A stretch of 64,000 nucleotides of DNA, from positions 23,607,346-23,671,345 of the forward strand of contig CM020618.1 of assembly GCA_009829735.1 (NCBI GenBank), read 5' to 3'. A program made the position numbers and the translations under genes. A model generated the notes under the pieces. That model saw only the letters and a program-made list of their open reading frames with translations. It was not told the origin of the DNA and ran no database searches. The stretch is from Pyropia yezoensis. Its lineage: Eukaryota; Rhodophyta; Bangiophyceae; Bangiales; Bangiaceae. Positions 11,938 to 23,220 of this stretch are shown here, piece after piece (the stretch's first letter is position 1; every line of letters starts with the position of its first letter).

Positions 11938-12213
11938 GCCACCGCCCGCCACCAGGCGGTCTGCCGCGGCAGGCGCGGCAGCGAGCAGTGGCGGCGGCGG
12001 CGCCACCCGGGGGGGCGCCCCCCCGCCGCCGCCGCCACCCCCCCCGCCACCCCCCCCCCCCGCGGGTGGGCGGGCGGGAAACAGGGCGGCGGGGGCGGCG
12101 GCCCAGAGGAGGGTGACGGGCACGGCGGCGGCGCCGAGGAGGGCGGCAGCCCCCAGCGGGCGCAGCCACCACTGCCGCCGCTGCCGCCGGCGGGGGGAGT
12201 CGGGCCACGCCAT
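10093..12213 (-). CDS. GT92-like (DUF23) glycosyltransferase, type II membrane protein
   Basis: The product has 706 residues. The N-terminus is a short basic cytosolic piece (SPRRRQRRQWW) then one membrane anchor (LGAAALLGAAAVPVTLLWAA), typical of Golgi type II enzymes. A Gly/Pro/Ala-rich stem of about 200 residues follows. The catalytic part shows the family-92 pattern: an ECIVVKRAG strand, a first acidic motif VYDDNGP, then the metal-binding block TLLDSDEFF, later WKSIFQP, NHDAFFVHG and HYWSRD. GT92 enzymes transfer galactose or related sugars to glycans in animals and plants; the acceptor here is unknown. A poly-Ser stretch near the C-terminus comes from a GAC repeat at about 10371-10400. 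The frame is intact from ATG (12213) to TGA (10093), with no intron needed. Confidence 0.85.
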
Positions 12214-13204
12214 GGGGGGACCCTACGGGCGGGGGGGGACGAGGCAGGCGGGGTGGGGGGGGGGGGGGTGGGGTGTCGGGATTGGCAGGGGGGAGGGGGG
12301 AAGGACGTCAATGGACTTGGGAGGAGACCAAGGTGGGGGGGGGGGGGGGGGGGGGGGGGGCGGCGAATGCGGGAGGGGGGGGGGGGACGGGAGCAGAAGA
12401 AGGGTGGTCACCGTCCTACTCCCACTGGCGACGGGCAAGAGTCGCGCGCACACCTTGTTTTCCCCCGTTGGCCGGCGGCCCCGCCACCGCCGCCGGCGAC
12501 GGTCGCCTCCGCCGCTGCCGCAACGCCGCCGCGACCCGCCGCCACCGCCGCCGGGTGCGACCGGCGTCGGGCGAGTCTCCTACGAGCGGGATACAGGTGG
12601 GAACGGCAGGGAACGGCGCGTGGGCGCCCCCCACCCACCCACCCCCCCCCCCCCCCCCCCCCCCGACACGGACGGCGCCGCTCACACAGCGCTGGTTGTC
12701 AGAGGCCAGGACCTGGCTAGCGGGGGAGGGCGGGGGGTGTCATGAGGCTGCCACAGGGGCGGGGAACGATCGCGCGCGGCAAGGCGGGGGGGGGAGGGGG
12801 TGTGGCCCACACTGGATAATAAAACAAGGGGGGGGGGGGGGGTTGGCGTCCTCCCCGCAACGACGACGGCGGCGGCGGTCCCGCCTGACGTCAGCCCCCC
12901 AAGGAGAGGGGGCGCACCTCCTCCCGAGCCGCGACGGGGGAAGACCGCCCTTGGCAGCTACCGCTGGCCAGTGTACAGGATGTTGGACGACCCCCCGAGC
13001 GGGTCCTGACAAGTGACCGGGACCCCGCCCGCCCACCATCGCGGCCCTGCCGCCGCTTCCCCCGGGCGCCCCCCTCCACTGCTTTCCAGTGCGCTCCCCT
13101 TCCCTCCCTTCCCTCTTTGATTCCTTTTTTTTCTTCCCTCTACATACCTACCCCCCACCTTCCCTCCCATTGCGCGGCCTATGGCCGGGTTGCCGTCGTC
13201 CCGT

Positions 13205-13236
<32 letters not shown>

Positions 13237-13283
13237 GGGTACGTCCTGCCTCTGAGGCCCGTTCGCAGTTCGCGTACCGTCAC
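12214..13283. other. Intergenic low-complexity region
   Basis: Upstream of the minus-strand glycosyltransferase, so its promoter should lie at the left end. The stretch is dominated by G and C runs (12340-12360, 12640-12662, 12826-12842, 13206-13235). I see no supportable gene. Confidence 0.5.
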
Positions 13284-13504
13284 GCGTGACGACGGTATAA
13301 ACGGTATAAAAGCTGCGAGAGAAACTGGACAGGGCCGCTGTATACGGTATACAAGTATATAAGTATTTTACATATTCTCAAGATTCCTTGAGATTGACAC
13401 ACACAAATGAGTGTGACCAGAAGAAGAGCGGGGTGTTTGGCAGCCCTGCCCAAGTCGGGTGCCACCGGAGACCTTCCACCGTCCACAGCGCGGAGAACAG
13501 CATC

Positions 13505-13930
13505 ATGGACCCCACTCCTATCTGGCGTGCGGGTGCGTTTGCCACTTCTGTAGCTGGCGCCCTGGATGCCCGCCGTGGAATTCTCTCGGACCCCTTTCAA
13601 TACACTTCTGTTCCTTTTCCTTTTTCCCACGTCCGGGCTCGCTACGGCGCCCTCTTTCCACGTGCTGTGCGCATGTCCGAGAGCACTGTCCACGGCCTGG
13701 TCGATGTCCTCCGCCCTCGCTTGCCGCGTCGAGGCTTCTCGGCGGAGATTCGTGCGGCTATGGCCCTGCGCTCCTTGGGCGGCGGTGGCTACATGGACAT
13801 ATGCGCGGCGTTCGGAGCGCATCCAGCCACTTTGTACCGCGCCTTGTGGGACGTGGTGGACGCTGTGAACTCTACCACCCCTGCCTGGCGCATCTGCGCG
13901 TGCCACCCGTGGAGTGACAAATTTCAATGA
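13505..13930 (+). pseudogene. Truncated Harbinger transposase (N-terminal half of nuclease)
   Basis: From the ATG at 13505 the frame encodes 141 residues. The stretch FPRAVRMSESTVHGLVDVL, then RAAMALRSLGGGGYMDICAA and FGAHPATLYRALWDVVDAV matches the conserved start of Harbinger/DDE_Tnp_4 nucleases, where a mask of 'fRMs..t...L', 'LR.La.G.sy.di...FG.s.st...' precedes the catalytic acidic residues. The frame stops (TGA at 13928) before any DDE residue, so the catalytic core is missing. The frame can be read upstream to about 13388 without an ATG. Inactive remnant; any myb-like partner gene is absent. Confidence 0.7.
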
Positions 13931-14020
13931 CAGCACACTGGCTAGAGAGTTGTCTCAAGAAACGCCGTCACTGATCGCAATTTGGTAGCTGCAAGTCTTG
14001 CCCTGTGCAGTGTATACCGC

Positions 14021-14079
14021 GGTATACCGCGGTATAAACAAACGCGGCGCGCCCACGTATGTTTATACCGCGGTATACC
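14021..14079. repeat. Perfect 20-bp inverted repeat (GGTATACCGCGGTATAAACA)
   Basis: Bases 14021-14040 and 14060-14079 are exact reverse complements around a 19-base loop. Each arm is itself built from the palindrome GTATACCGCGGTATAC, giving several nested hairpins. The repeat lies in the right end of the Harbinger remnant and may be its subterminal transposase-binding region. Confidence 0.8.
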
Positions 14080-14132
14080 GTCGGAACTGGCACAGCCAAT
14101 CAGATCGGCGTTACGCGTATATACCGTCACGC

Positions 14133-15061
14133 CGATTGCAACTGCGAACGGGCCTGACCTCCGCCCCCCGCACGCACCGGCGGGGCGTTGCACCATCCAC
14201 GCCACGCACCAGCCGCCCGGCCCGCCCCCACGCCGCCCCACCGACCGCCACCGACGCCGCCGCCGCCGCCGCCACCCCCGTCGCCGCCGCCGCCGCCGCC
14301 CGCCGCGTCAACGGCGGCCAGCCGCCGCCGCGGCGCAGCGCCGGCCGTCGGTCGTCGGGCCGGCGGCGGCGGCGGTACGGACCGGGAAGGGCCGTCGGGG
14401 GTGGGGGGGGGGCGGGGGGGGGAAGGGCCAGAGGGGAGGTGGCGTCGGGGGGGGCGCCGCCGTCCTTGTGCCCCCTCCCCCGCGGCCGCTGCTGCCGCCG
14501 CCGCCGTCGTCGTGGCCGCCCCAACGGGGCGGTCGGCGCGTGGCGTCGCGCGCCGCCCCCTGGCGGTGCCAGCCGGCAGCGGGGGCCCCCGCCCCACGGG
14601 GGTGGGGGCGGCAGGGGCGTGACTACCCCTTTTTTCTCTTTTTTTTTCTTTTTTTTTGTTCACCCCTTTCCCTCCGGGAGAATAAAAAAGGGGGGGCACG
14701 GAGGGCGCCGCCGGTGCGCGCCCCCCGTCCCGCCCGGCAACGCGACCGCCGCGCGCGCGCGCCCGCGCGCGGCTGGCTGACCACCCGTTTCGCGTGGCGG
14801 CCCTACCTCAGCAGCGGTGCGGATGGAGGGGGGTGTTTGGTGGGCGCTGCCGCGCCGGTTGGCAGCCGCCGCGGTGACGGCGGGGCGGCCGTCAAGGGCG
14901 CGGCGGCGGCCAGGGCCGTGCCGGTGGCGCGCCGGCGCGGCCGGCCGGCCGGCCGCGCGCCCAACGGGGCGGCCGCCGCTGCTTGCCCCGCTGGCCGGCA
15001 GGGAGCGTCGCGGCGGGGCCCGCGCGCCGCGGCGCTGGCGGGGCTCTCGTGCTGTCGCGCG

Positions 15062-15099
<38 letters not shown>

Positions 15100-18000
15100 G
15101 TGGCCCCACCGCCGCCGCCGCTCCCGCCCCCCCACCCACGTCCGACGCTGCCCTTGGCGGTGGCGGCGGCAGCGGCGGCGGCGGCCGCGGCGGTGGCGGT
15201 AGTGTGCGTAGGGGCGGTGGTGGTGGCGGTGGCGGTGGTGGTGGTGAGGGTTGGTGGTGGGGATGGTGGCAACGGCCCCCGCAGGCAGACTGCTCTGCGG
15301 GCCACCCCTCTGGGAGAGGGGGGGGAGACAGGCCACCCGTGTCACCCCCACGAGCGCGGTCTGGGAGGGGAGGGGGGGGGGGGGGGGGCGGGGGGGCGGT
15401 GTTTTGGCGAGCCGGCCCGACGCCTCCTGGACGGGTCCCCCACGGGGATGGACCGGCGCCACCGCGCGCGGGAGGGCGGGGCGGGGCGGGGAGGGGCTGG
15501 GCTGGGCCCGCGGGCGCCTGCCACCCGGCCGCTCTGGGATGGGCGGGGGGGGGGGGGGAGTTGGGCAGCGTCACGGGGGACCAGAACAGGGGTAGGAGCC
15601 CCCTGTCGGGCACTAAGGCCGTCCCGGCCGTCCACCCCCCCCTCCCCTCCCCTCCCCTCCCCCCACCCCCCCCCACTGCCGCCGCTCGCCCAACGGCGGC
15701 GCGCCCGCCGCCGCCGCCGCCCCCGCCGCCGCCGCTGGCGCCGCCGCCGCCGCCGCTGGCGCCGCCGCCGCTGGCGCGGGGTAGATCTGCCGGCCCCTTC
15801 GGAGGTAGATACCTAGAGTTTTTCAAGTCCCCAGCGGCGGCGCTCCCCACCGCAGCAGGGCAGTGTCCGCGGCGTTGCACCGCGGGCGCACGACGCTGGC
15901 ATGCCGGCAGGGGCGGGGACGCCCTTCCCCCCCCCCCCCCCACACACCCCCCCCCCCCCCCCCCCCCACGCCAACGTCGGCGTGGCAGTTGGCCACGGGC
16001 GGCCGCCACGCGGGGTGGTGTCTGTGTGCCTGTGGGAGGCAGAATCGCCCGCCCCCCCCCCCCCCCCCCCCCTCTGGCCCCCCCCTCCACTCGACGCCGC
16101 GGCCAAAGGGTCCGCACCCGCCGCGCGCGGTTGTCGCGGCGCTCCCTCCCCGATGGGTGTACGGACGGCACCGCCCTCCTGTCCCCCCCTATGTACAACA
16201 GTACAGTACCTTCCCTACCGCCGCGCGGCGCGGGGCGGCGGCGCCGCGCTCCCCCCCCACGGCCACACCCCCAATCACTGGCAGCCGGCCGCGGCCGGGG
16301 GAGCGCGCCAGTCGCGGCCGGGACTGGTCTGGTCTGGGGCACACTGCCAGCGCAACGTTTTTCCGACCGCCCCGGCGTTGCGGGCGGCACTCCCGCCCCC
16401 CCCCCCCCCCCCCCCCTTCCCGGCCACGTCAGCGGCGGGCATACTCCCCCCCGCTGGGCCCCCCCCACTCCCCCCACCGCGGCGGGTGTCTGTGGTCTGG
16501 GGGTCGGTTTGCCCCCTGTTTGGCCGCCCCCCGTGCGGGCTGTGGCCCCCGCAACGGCGGCGGCGGCGCGGGGCGCCCTCTTTTGTAGGTAGGCCGCCTG
16601 CCGCCGCCACGGCAGCGTCCGCTCTGTCCCTCCGGGCCGTAGCGCAGCCCATCGCCCCCCCCCGCCCGTCTTCCACCCGGACGGGCGCGGAGGGGTGGGG
16701 GTAAGAGGAAGGGAGGGGGAGCCGCCGCCGCCTGTTGCCTGAGACGCATGCCTCCCCTTCCCCCCCCGCCCTTACCTCTCCTGCACCACCCCCCCCCCCC
16801 CCCGCCCCCCCCCCCCTCTTGCCGCCGCCACCACCACCACCGCCACCGCCCCTCCCTCTGCGCTTCCATCCCCCGTGTGCCCAGAGGGCGGGCGCTGCGC
16901 CCGCGGCCGCCGCCGCGGCGCTGGGAGCGCGGCGGGGGCCGGCCGGCGGCGTGACCACCCAGACCATGGCGCACGCCGCGGCGGCGGCGGCGACAGACCG
17001 TGGCGCACGCCGCGGTGGCGGCGGCGTCAGTGTCTAGTTTCCGTCTTCACCTCTCTTCTTCCGTCCTGCAGCGTAGGCCCACCCCCTGTTGGTGGTCCCC
17101 CCCCCCCTACGCCCCCGCAGGCAGCAGTGGGGGGGGGGGGGGGGGGGTATCTCTGGCGGCAAGCGCCTCCCCCTTCCATTCGCTCCTCTGTGTCCGTGCG
17201 CCCCCCGCGACGCGGTGTTGTTGTCGCCGTGGCTCCGCCCCCCCCCCCCCCCCCCCGCGGCGTGCCGGGTCTGCTGCCCGCAACGGGCGGGGCGCCTTGG
17301 TGCCACCTTTTCCCTGGGCGGGGCGGCCGACGGAAGAGGCGGAGCGGGGTTGGGCGCATTCGCCCGCCCACCCTCCCCGTTTTCCCCCCATCCCGCCCAT
17401 GCCCCTTCCCCCCCCTCCACTCACGCCCCTCCCTCTCACCTCCACCCTCACCCCCCCCCCCCCCGCCGGGATTCCCCGTGCGCAGACAGACGACCCTCTG
17501 TCGGCGGCGGCGGCAGCCGCAGCGGCCGCGGCGGCAGCAGCAGCAGCAGCGGCAGCGGCGGCGTTTGGCGGCGGCGCCGTCGGCAGCGGCGACAGAGGTG
17601 GCGGCAGCGGCAGCGGCGCCGCGCCATCGGCGGCAGCGGCGGGCGTCGAGCGGCGGGCGGCGGGCGGCGGCGGGCGGCGGCGGCGGTCCACCTCTCCGCC
17701 GCTCCGCGCCCGGCCGCCCGGCCGCCCGGCCGCCACGGGGGCGCCGCCGCCCGCGCGCCGCTGGGCGCGCCGCTGCAGCGGCGGTCGCGGCGGCCGGCGG
17801 CGGCGGCAGAGCAGTGTGGGCGCCCGCGGCGGCAGGGCGGCGGCGGCCGCCCGCGGCGGCCGCGGGCGGTGAGGGGGCGGCCGCGGCGGCTGGGCGGGGG
17901 CGACGGGCGGGCGGGCGGGCGGGCGGGCGGGCGGGCGCGCCCGCCGCGGCGGCGGGGGCGGCAACAAGGGCGGCAACCCCCCCCCCCCCCGCCCTTGCGC

Positions 18001-18604
18001 CGCCCCGTGGCAACGGCGGACCACGTTTGGGGTGGGCCCCCGCCCGCCACTCCCCCCCCCCCCCCCCCCCCCCCCCCCCTTCCTTCATGGTGGGGCGGGC
18101 GGGCGCGCCCACGGGGTCCCTACCCAGCCGCCCGGCCCGCGCGCGGCGAGGCCGGGGGGGGCGGCGGCGCGGCGCGGTCGGTCGGTGCCAGGCCCGCCAA
18201 CGAGGTGGGGGGGGGGACGTCCCGACGGAGCTGACACGCGCTGTGGTCGTTGTCCCCCGCCCCCCCCCCGGCCCCCCCCCCCCCCCCCACGCCGCCGCAG
18301 CCGCCGCCGCCCCCCCCCTCGACGGCCACAAAGCAGCTGACAGCTGGGCGCGAGTGCCGCTGCGCGTAGGTATGTAGGACGGTAGGCGGTCACGCGCCGC
18401 TGTCATTGCCAGAGGGATCGTCGCCAGGGGGGGGGGGAGGGGCGTGCAGGGGCGTGGCCCTCTGCCGACACACCTATAGCCAGCAGGCCAGCCCTGCCCC
18501 ACCGCTGGTGGTGATGGTGGTGGTGGGGGTGGGGGTGGGGGTGGGGTGGTGGGGTGGGGGGGGTGGCAGTGGCAAGACGGACAGTCACCCCCGTGCTCTC
18601 TCTC

Positions 18605-18648
<44 letters not shown>

Positions 18649-19980
18649 GCCCCGACCAACAGGGGGGGAGGTGCGTGGACACCAAAACGAGCCGCGGGCA
18701 GCGCCTGCCGGACCTTACCTGGCTTGCCAATGGGGGGGGGGGGGGGGGGGGGGGGGGTGGGGCGTGGTGTTGGCGGCGGCGGCGGCGGCGGCGCCATTCC
18801 TTGCCCGCGGCGGCCGCGCCATTCCTTGGCCGCGCCGGCCGCGCGCCGGCCGGTGGCGGGCCAGACCTGCAGGGGAGGCCGCAGCGCCGCCGCGGGCGGC
18901 GGCCGGCCGCCCCAGCGCCGCGGCGGTGGCGGCGGCTTGCACCCCCCCCTGCCGGCCGCACGGGGTTTGGTTTTTGGGTGTGGCGGCGGGGGGGCCGGCG
19001 GGGGTGGTGGGGGTGGTTGTGGGGGGCGCTGGCACACCCGCCCGTGCCGACCGACCAAGGCGCCACAGCCCCCCCCTCTCGCCCACACAACCACCACCCC
19101 CACCCCGACTCCTCCTCCTCCTCCTCCTCCCCTTCCTCACGCACGCCCCCCCCCCCCGCCACACCCCCCCCCCCCCCCCCCCCCAGCCCCTGGGGGGGGG
19201 GGGGGGGGCACGGGGCGGCCCCCCCCCCCCCCCCCCTCCCCCCACCCGCTCACGCACCGTTGGGGAGGGGGGGGGTGGGGGGGAGGGAGGTCACCCGCCA
19301 CCGTGGCCACGGCACGTCTGTCAACACGGCACTCACCAGTGTGGGGTGTGGAGGGGGGGGAGCGGGGGACCCCGCCCGCGGGTCGGTCGTGCGGCGTGTG
19401 CCACCGCCGGCGCATCCCGTCGTGCTCTCCCTCCCCCCCCTTCTCTCTCCCCCTCTTCCCCCACCCCCCCCCCCCCGCCCCGCCCCGCCCCTCCTGCACA
19501 CTCTTTTCTTTCTTTCCCGCCCCCGCATTGGCTCTGCAGCAGCGGGGGGGGGGGGGGGGGGTGGGGGCCAGCGACACCAACAAGCCGCCCACCCGCCCCG
19601 ACTGCCTGCCGCCCTTGCCCGCGAGCGAGCCGTCCCGTCCCCCCCCCCTCCCCCGCCCAACGCCACGCCACCCCCCGGCAGTCACTACAGCATTCGCCGC
19701 CGCCGGGCCGACCGGCGGCGCCTCCTCCCCTCCCCCACCCCCACCACCCCCACCCCCCCCCCCCCCGCCCTACCCACCCCCTTTCCACACAGTGTCATTG
19801 GCACCACACCCCGCGGCCACGCCCGCGGCTCCACCCACCTGCCAGGCCGCCAGGCCACCAGCGGCGGCGCCCCACCGACCCGCGCCTCGCCGCTGCTGCC
19901 GCCACAACCCCCCCCCCCGGCACGCGCGGGGGGGGGGGGGGTGGGGGGGGGGGGGGGGGTGGTTGCACCGGGGGGACGGG

Positions 19981-20012
<32 letters not shown>

Positions 20013-20360
20013 GCGCTGTTGACTGGCACCCCCCCCCCCCCCCCCCTTCCACCCACCCTGCCTCCCCGCTGCACAGCCCGTTCCCCCACCCGCGCGCCGC
20101 CGTCCCTTGCTGTGCGATCTGGGAGGACCTGACGGGGGTGGCGGGGAAGGGGAGGGGGGGGACGGCCGCCCCGTCGCCTCGCTGTCTGTGCGCGTGGACG
20201 CCATGCGTGGGGGGGGGAGGGGAGTGGGGGGTGGGGGGGTTGAGGCGTGGGGGGCGGGGGGGGTTGGTGGTGGGTTGGGTCTTGAGGGGGGGGGGGGGGG
20301 AGAGGGTGGTGGCAGCGTGCAACGGGCGTGGCCGGTGGCGCCGTCACTGGCAGGTGGGGA

Positions 20361-20392
<32 letters not shown>

Positions 20393-20979
20393 TGCGGTGT
20401 GGCCACGCAGCGAGCGGCCGGGAGCCGTGGGCGTCGCTTGCTGCCCGCCCGCGGCGTGGCAGCGATGCGCTCGCGGGGGTGGTGGGGCGGCGGAGCGAGA
20501 CGCGCCCCGCCCCCGGGGGGTGTTCGATCGAGTGGGGGGGGGGATGGGGTGGGGGGGGTGGGGGGGGGGGGGGAGAGAGCGCCGGTGCGCCGAGACCCTA
20601 TATGAGGAGGAAGAGGGGCGGCTGCTTGGCGGGGATGGGGGGGGGAAGGTCGGACAAGCAGCCGCCTCCGTCGTGCACCCGCAGCCTGCCTGCCTGCCCG
20701 CCTGCCACCCTGCGTCCCTGCCTGCTGGCCTGCCCCTACGCAGCGGGACCCTGTGGAGAGGTAGCCTCTCACCAGACCCACCGGCTGGTTTTTGGTCCCC
20801 GCCGTCGCCGTCGACGTCGCTGCCGCCGCCGCCGCCGCCGTCGCCGCCTCTTGCCGCTGCCGCCCGCCCCCCCCCCCCCCCCCATCCACCAACCCCCCCC
20901 CCGCCGCCAAACTTTTTTTTTTTCCCCTCCCTTGTTTCCCCCCCCCCCCCCCCCCCCCTTCCCCCCCCTTGTCTCCGCC
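14133..20979. other. Long low-complexity intergenic region, no supportable gene
   Basis: Nearly 7 kb of G/C runs and GGC/GCC-type simple sequence in which all six frames stay open. Notable items are a G run of about 36 bases at 15063-15098, a (GGGC)n tract at about 17905-17938, a (CT)n microsatellite at 18598-18644, a GTACAGTAC motif at 16201-16209 and a good-looking splice donor on the minus strand at about 18722 (GCCAG|GTAAGGT). A plus-strand ATG in good context at 16966 followed by a polypyrimidine-AG at 17481 could mark a small spliced gene, but the translated exons are only Ala/Gly/Arg-rich. I call nothing. Confidence 0.4.
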
Positions 20980-21873
20980 ATGGCCCCCACCTTGCGGGCA
21001 CTGACCGCCGCGGCGGCGGTCCTTGCCGCCGTCGCCGCCGTCGTGGCGGTGGCGGCCCCCTGCGGCGCAGCCGCGGCGGCCACCCCCACCCCCACCCCCA
21101 CCCCCCGGGCGCGCCCGTCCCGCACCCCCCTCCCCGGGTGCAGCGGCTCCCGCTGTACCGCCTATGGCCCCGGCACCCGGTGCGCGACGGCCCCCGCGGG
21201 GGGCGCCCCCACCACCTGCCGCGCCTATGCGGCCGCCAACGGCACCTGCACCGCCATTGCCGACGCGTGTGTGGACGTGGCGTGTGACGGGACGGCGCTG
21301 GTGGCGGGGAGTGACGGCTCCATCTACTGCAACTGGTGTACGCTGACGGCGGCGTCGTGTGAGACGGGCTTCCGCGTGTACAAGGTGGCCCTCCCAACGC
21401 CCCAGCCGTTTGCGTCGCCGTCGCCGGTGCCGGCGGCGGCGGCACCGCCGGCCGCGTCGGCCGCGCCCGCCGCGCCAGCGCCGACCGTTGCGCCGCCGAC
21501 GGGGGCACCGGCGGGGGGCTCCCGGGGGGGGGGGGGGCTAGCGCCGCCCAAGGAGGCGCCAGCCGGCCGCCGCCCGCGGGCGGGCGCCGACGGCTGCTCG
21601 GTGCTGCCCGCCGGCACGCCCGCCCGGCAGCGCTTCCCCCCCTACTCGGACGCGGTGTGCGACGTGGACTATACGCTGTGCGAGGTAGACGGGGACTGTG
21701 GGGCGGGGCCGGACGGCAAGCGGATGGCGTGCGTGCCCATTGACGGGTGCGCCGCCAGCCGCTGCGGCCGCATGACCGTGTCCGCGTCGCGCGCCCAGTG
21801 CGAGGGGGGGGGGCGCTGCACCCGCGACTGCCGGCAGAATGTGGGCGTGTGCACGCCCGTATTTTGCGCCTAA
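20980..21873 (+). CDS. Secreted Cys-rich protein with a Kazal-like domain
   Basis: The protein has 297 residues. The ATG at 20980 follows a C/T-rich leader and starts a clear signal peptide (LRALTAAAAVLAAVAAVVAV ending near a Cys/Ala-rich cleavage zone). The mature part has a first Cys-rich block whose end, GSDGSIYCNWCTLTAASC, follows the Kazal pattern 'GSDG.tY.N.C.L..A.C'. A Pro/Ala-rich linker (about residues 150-215) leads to a second Cys-rich block (CDVDYTLCEVDGDCG, then CRQNVGVCTPVFC at the extreme C-terminus). Kazal domains inhibit serine proteases; some occur in cell-wall or matrix proteins. Role here (protease inhibitor or matrix protein) is inference. No intron is needed; it ends in TAA. 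The long ORF upstream is only G-run translation. Confidence 0.75.
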   Translation: MAPTLRALTAAAAVLAAVAAVVAVAAPCGAAAAATPTPTPTPRARPSRTPLPGCSGSRCTAYGPGTRCATAPAGGAPTTCRAYAAANGTCTAIADACVDVACDGTALVAGSDGSIYCNWCTLTAASCETGFRVYKVALPTPQPFASPSPVPAAAAPPAASAAPAAPAPTVAPPTGAPAGGSRGGGGLAPPKEAPAGRRPRAGADGCSVLPAGTPARQRFPPYSDAVCDVDYTLCEVDGDCGAGPDGKRMACVPIDGCAASRCGRMTVSASRAQCEGGGRCTRDCRQNVGVCTPVFCA

Positions 21874-22792
21874 ATAGGGGGGGGGGGAGGCGGCTGGCTG
21901 GTTGTATGGTCGGGGGCAGCGGTGGGGGGGCGCGGGGTGGAGGTTGCGGGGGGGGGGGGGGGGGGGGGGGGGGAGACGGATGACGAGTCGGGACGCAAGC
22001 GGATGGGGGGGGGGTGCGCAGCGGCGGCGCGGGCCGTGCGGCTAGCTTGGCAGCGGTGGACTGCTGAAAGGGGTTCAATGTGTGGGGCGAGCGGGGGACG
22101 GCGAGGTATTTATAACCTTTTTTCTCTTTGCCTTTCTTCCATCGCCACTGGACCCTGGGGGGTGCCGTACTCACCCGTGGGGAGCGGGTGGGCCGAGGGA
22201 CTGGCATGCCGAGCAGCTACTGCTGCAGCTGCCCCGCGGAGGCGCGCGACGAACAGCGGGCGGTGGGGAGGCAAGTGCCGGTGGGCGGGGGGCCGGCCGC
22301 ATCCCCTGTACCGATAGGGTGCGCGACAAGGGGGAGAGGGGCTTGGGCGGGGTGGTTGGACGGCCGAGGGGGTAGCGGCCAGGGGGCAGGCCGCTCCCCG
22401 AGGTCTCGGCCCGGAACGCTGCTCTCGTCGGCGCCAGCAGGCAGTCAGGGGAAAACAGGGCGTGGAGCGCTTGTAGTGCCTGCTGTCGGTATCGTTGACC
22501 CTTTTTTGTCTCCACCAGCGCACGCGCGCCCATACGGTCGCGCTCACGCGTGAGCAGCCTGCCCCTCATGCGGTTCCACCTCAAGCCGAGCGCTCAGGCG
22601 CTCGGCGGTTGGGAGAAAGCGGCTTGGTACCCAAGGCGACCTCTTGGGCGACCGCAAGGCCAAACAACACAAAACGGCCCCCTTCTCCGTCTGACAAATC
22701 CTCCCCCACCACACCGTACCCCCTCCCCCCCCCACCACTCCCCGTCCTCCACCCTTCCCTCGACCACCCCTCCCCGCCTGCCAAACCACCGC
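21874..22792. other. Intergenic region between convergent genes
   Basis: The secreted-protein gene and TOM22 converge here, so this should hold two 3' ends. A TATTTATAACC stretch lies at about 22107. An 8-bp perfect hairpin (CCGAGCGC-TCAG-GCGCTCGG) lies at 22593-22612 and could help end transcripts or fold in a 3' UTR. No gene is seen. Confidence 0.5.
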
Positions 22793-23220
22793 TTACGAGG
22801 CGGGCGCCGCCACTGGCGCGTCCGACCCCCCCGCCGGCGGGGCCGCCCCCCCTCCCCCCCCCGGCGTCGGGGGCGCCCCCCCCTCGGCCACCACCGGCGC
22901 GTTCACCTCCCGGTCAATCTCATAGAGGAGGGGCAGCAGCAGCACAATCGCCGACGTGGCGGCCACCCACAGGGCGCCGCCGACCAGCCGCCGGGCCGTT
23001 GCCACCGCCGGCGAGGCCCGGGCGGCCGCCGCCGACGCGGCAACGACCACGTCACTCTCCGACAGCGCCTCCTTGATGTCCCCCATCCGTTCGAGGAAGG
23101 CGTCCAGGGGGGTTTCCTCATCGTCAGACGAGGAGGCAGAGGAGGCGGGGCGGGGGGGGGGGGGGCGCCCGCAGGGATGACGACCCCACCCCCACCCCCT
23201 TCGCTGATGTTCACAGACAT
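22793..23220 (-). CDS. TOM22: TOM22/TOM9-like mitochondrial import receptor subunit
   Basis: A small tail-region protein of about 140 residues. The diagnostic part is the membrane segment ALWVAATSAIVLLLPLLYEI followed by DREVNAP, which matches the Tom22 family pattern of a Trp-starting helix with a central Pro and a following acidic-basic 'E.DRE'. Ahead of it lies an acidic cytosolic stretch (SSDDEETPLDAFLERMGDI), as in Tom22. Tom22 is the central receptor and organiser of the outer-membrane TOM complex. The best start is the ATG at 23220 (MSVNISEGGGGGVVIPAG), but this is out of phase with the rest; the phase change falls in the G/C run at about 23151-23164, so a homopolymer length error or variant is likely. 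If read in one frame only, the start would be a GTG at 23233. Confidence 0.8.

Larger units (their letters stand above)
13284..14132 (+). mobile_element. PIF/Harbinger-family DNA transposon remnant
   Basis: An AT-richer island of about 850 bp holds the N-terminal part of a Harbinger transposase. Its ends share an imperfect inverted sequence: GCGTGAC-GAC-GGTATAAACG on the left (13284-13303) and GCGTGAC-GGTATATACG read inward from the right (14132-14116). GGTATA/TATACC units recur inside both ends. No clear 3-bp target duplication is seen, so the exact borders are uncertain. The element appears deleted and non-autonomous. Confidence 0.5.

Noticed and set aside
14660-16592. 600-codon frames on both strands
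   Set aside because: Both are low-complexity Pro/Gly/Arg translations of G/C runs without a domain, start context or composition typical of the other proteins.
18598-18644. CT-rich tract as a CRISPR-like or regulatory array
   Set aside because: It is a simple (CT)n microsatellite without spacers.
22555-22640. Possible tRNA-like GGTTCC sequence
   Set aside because: No cloverleaf could be built; only a single 8-bp hairpin is present.
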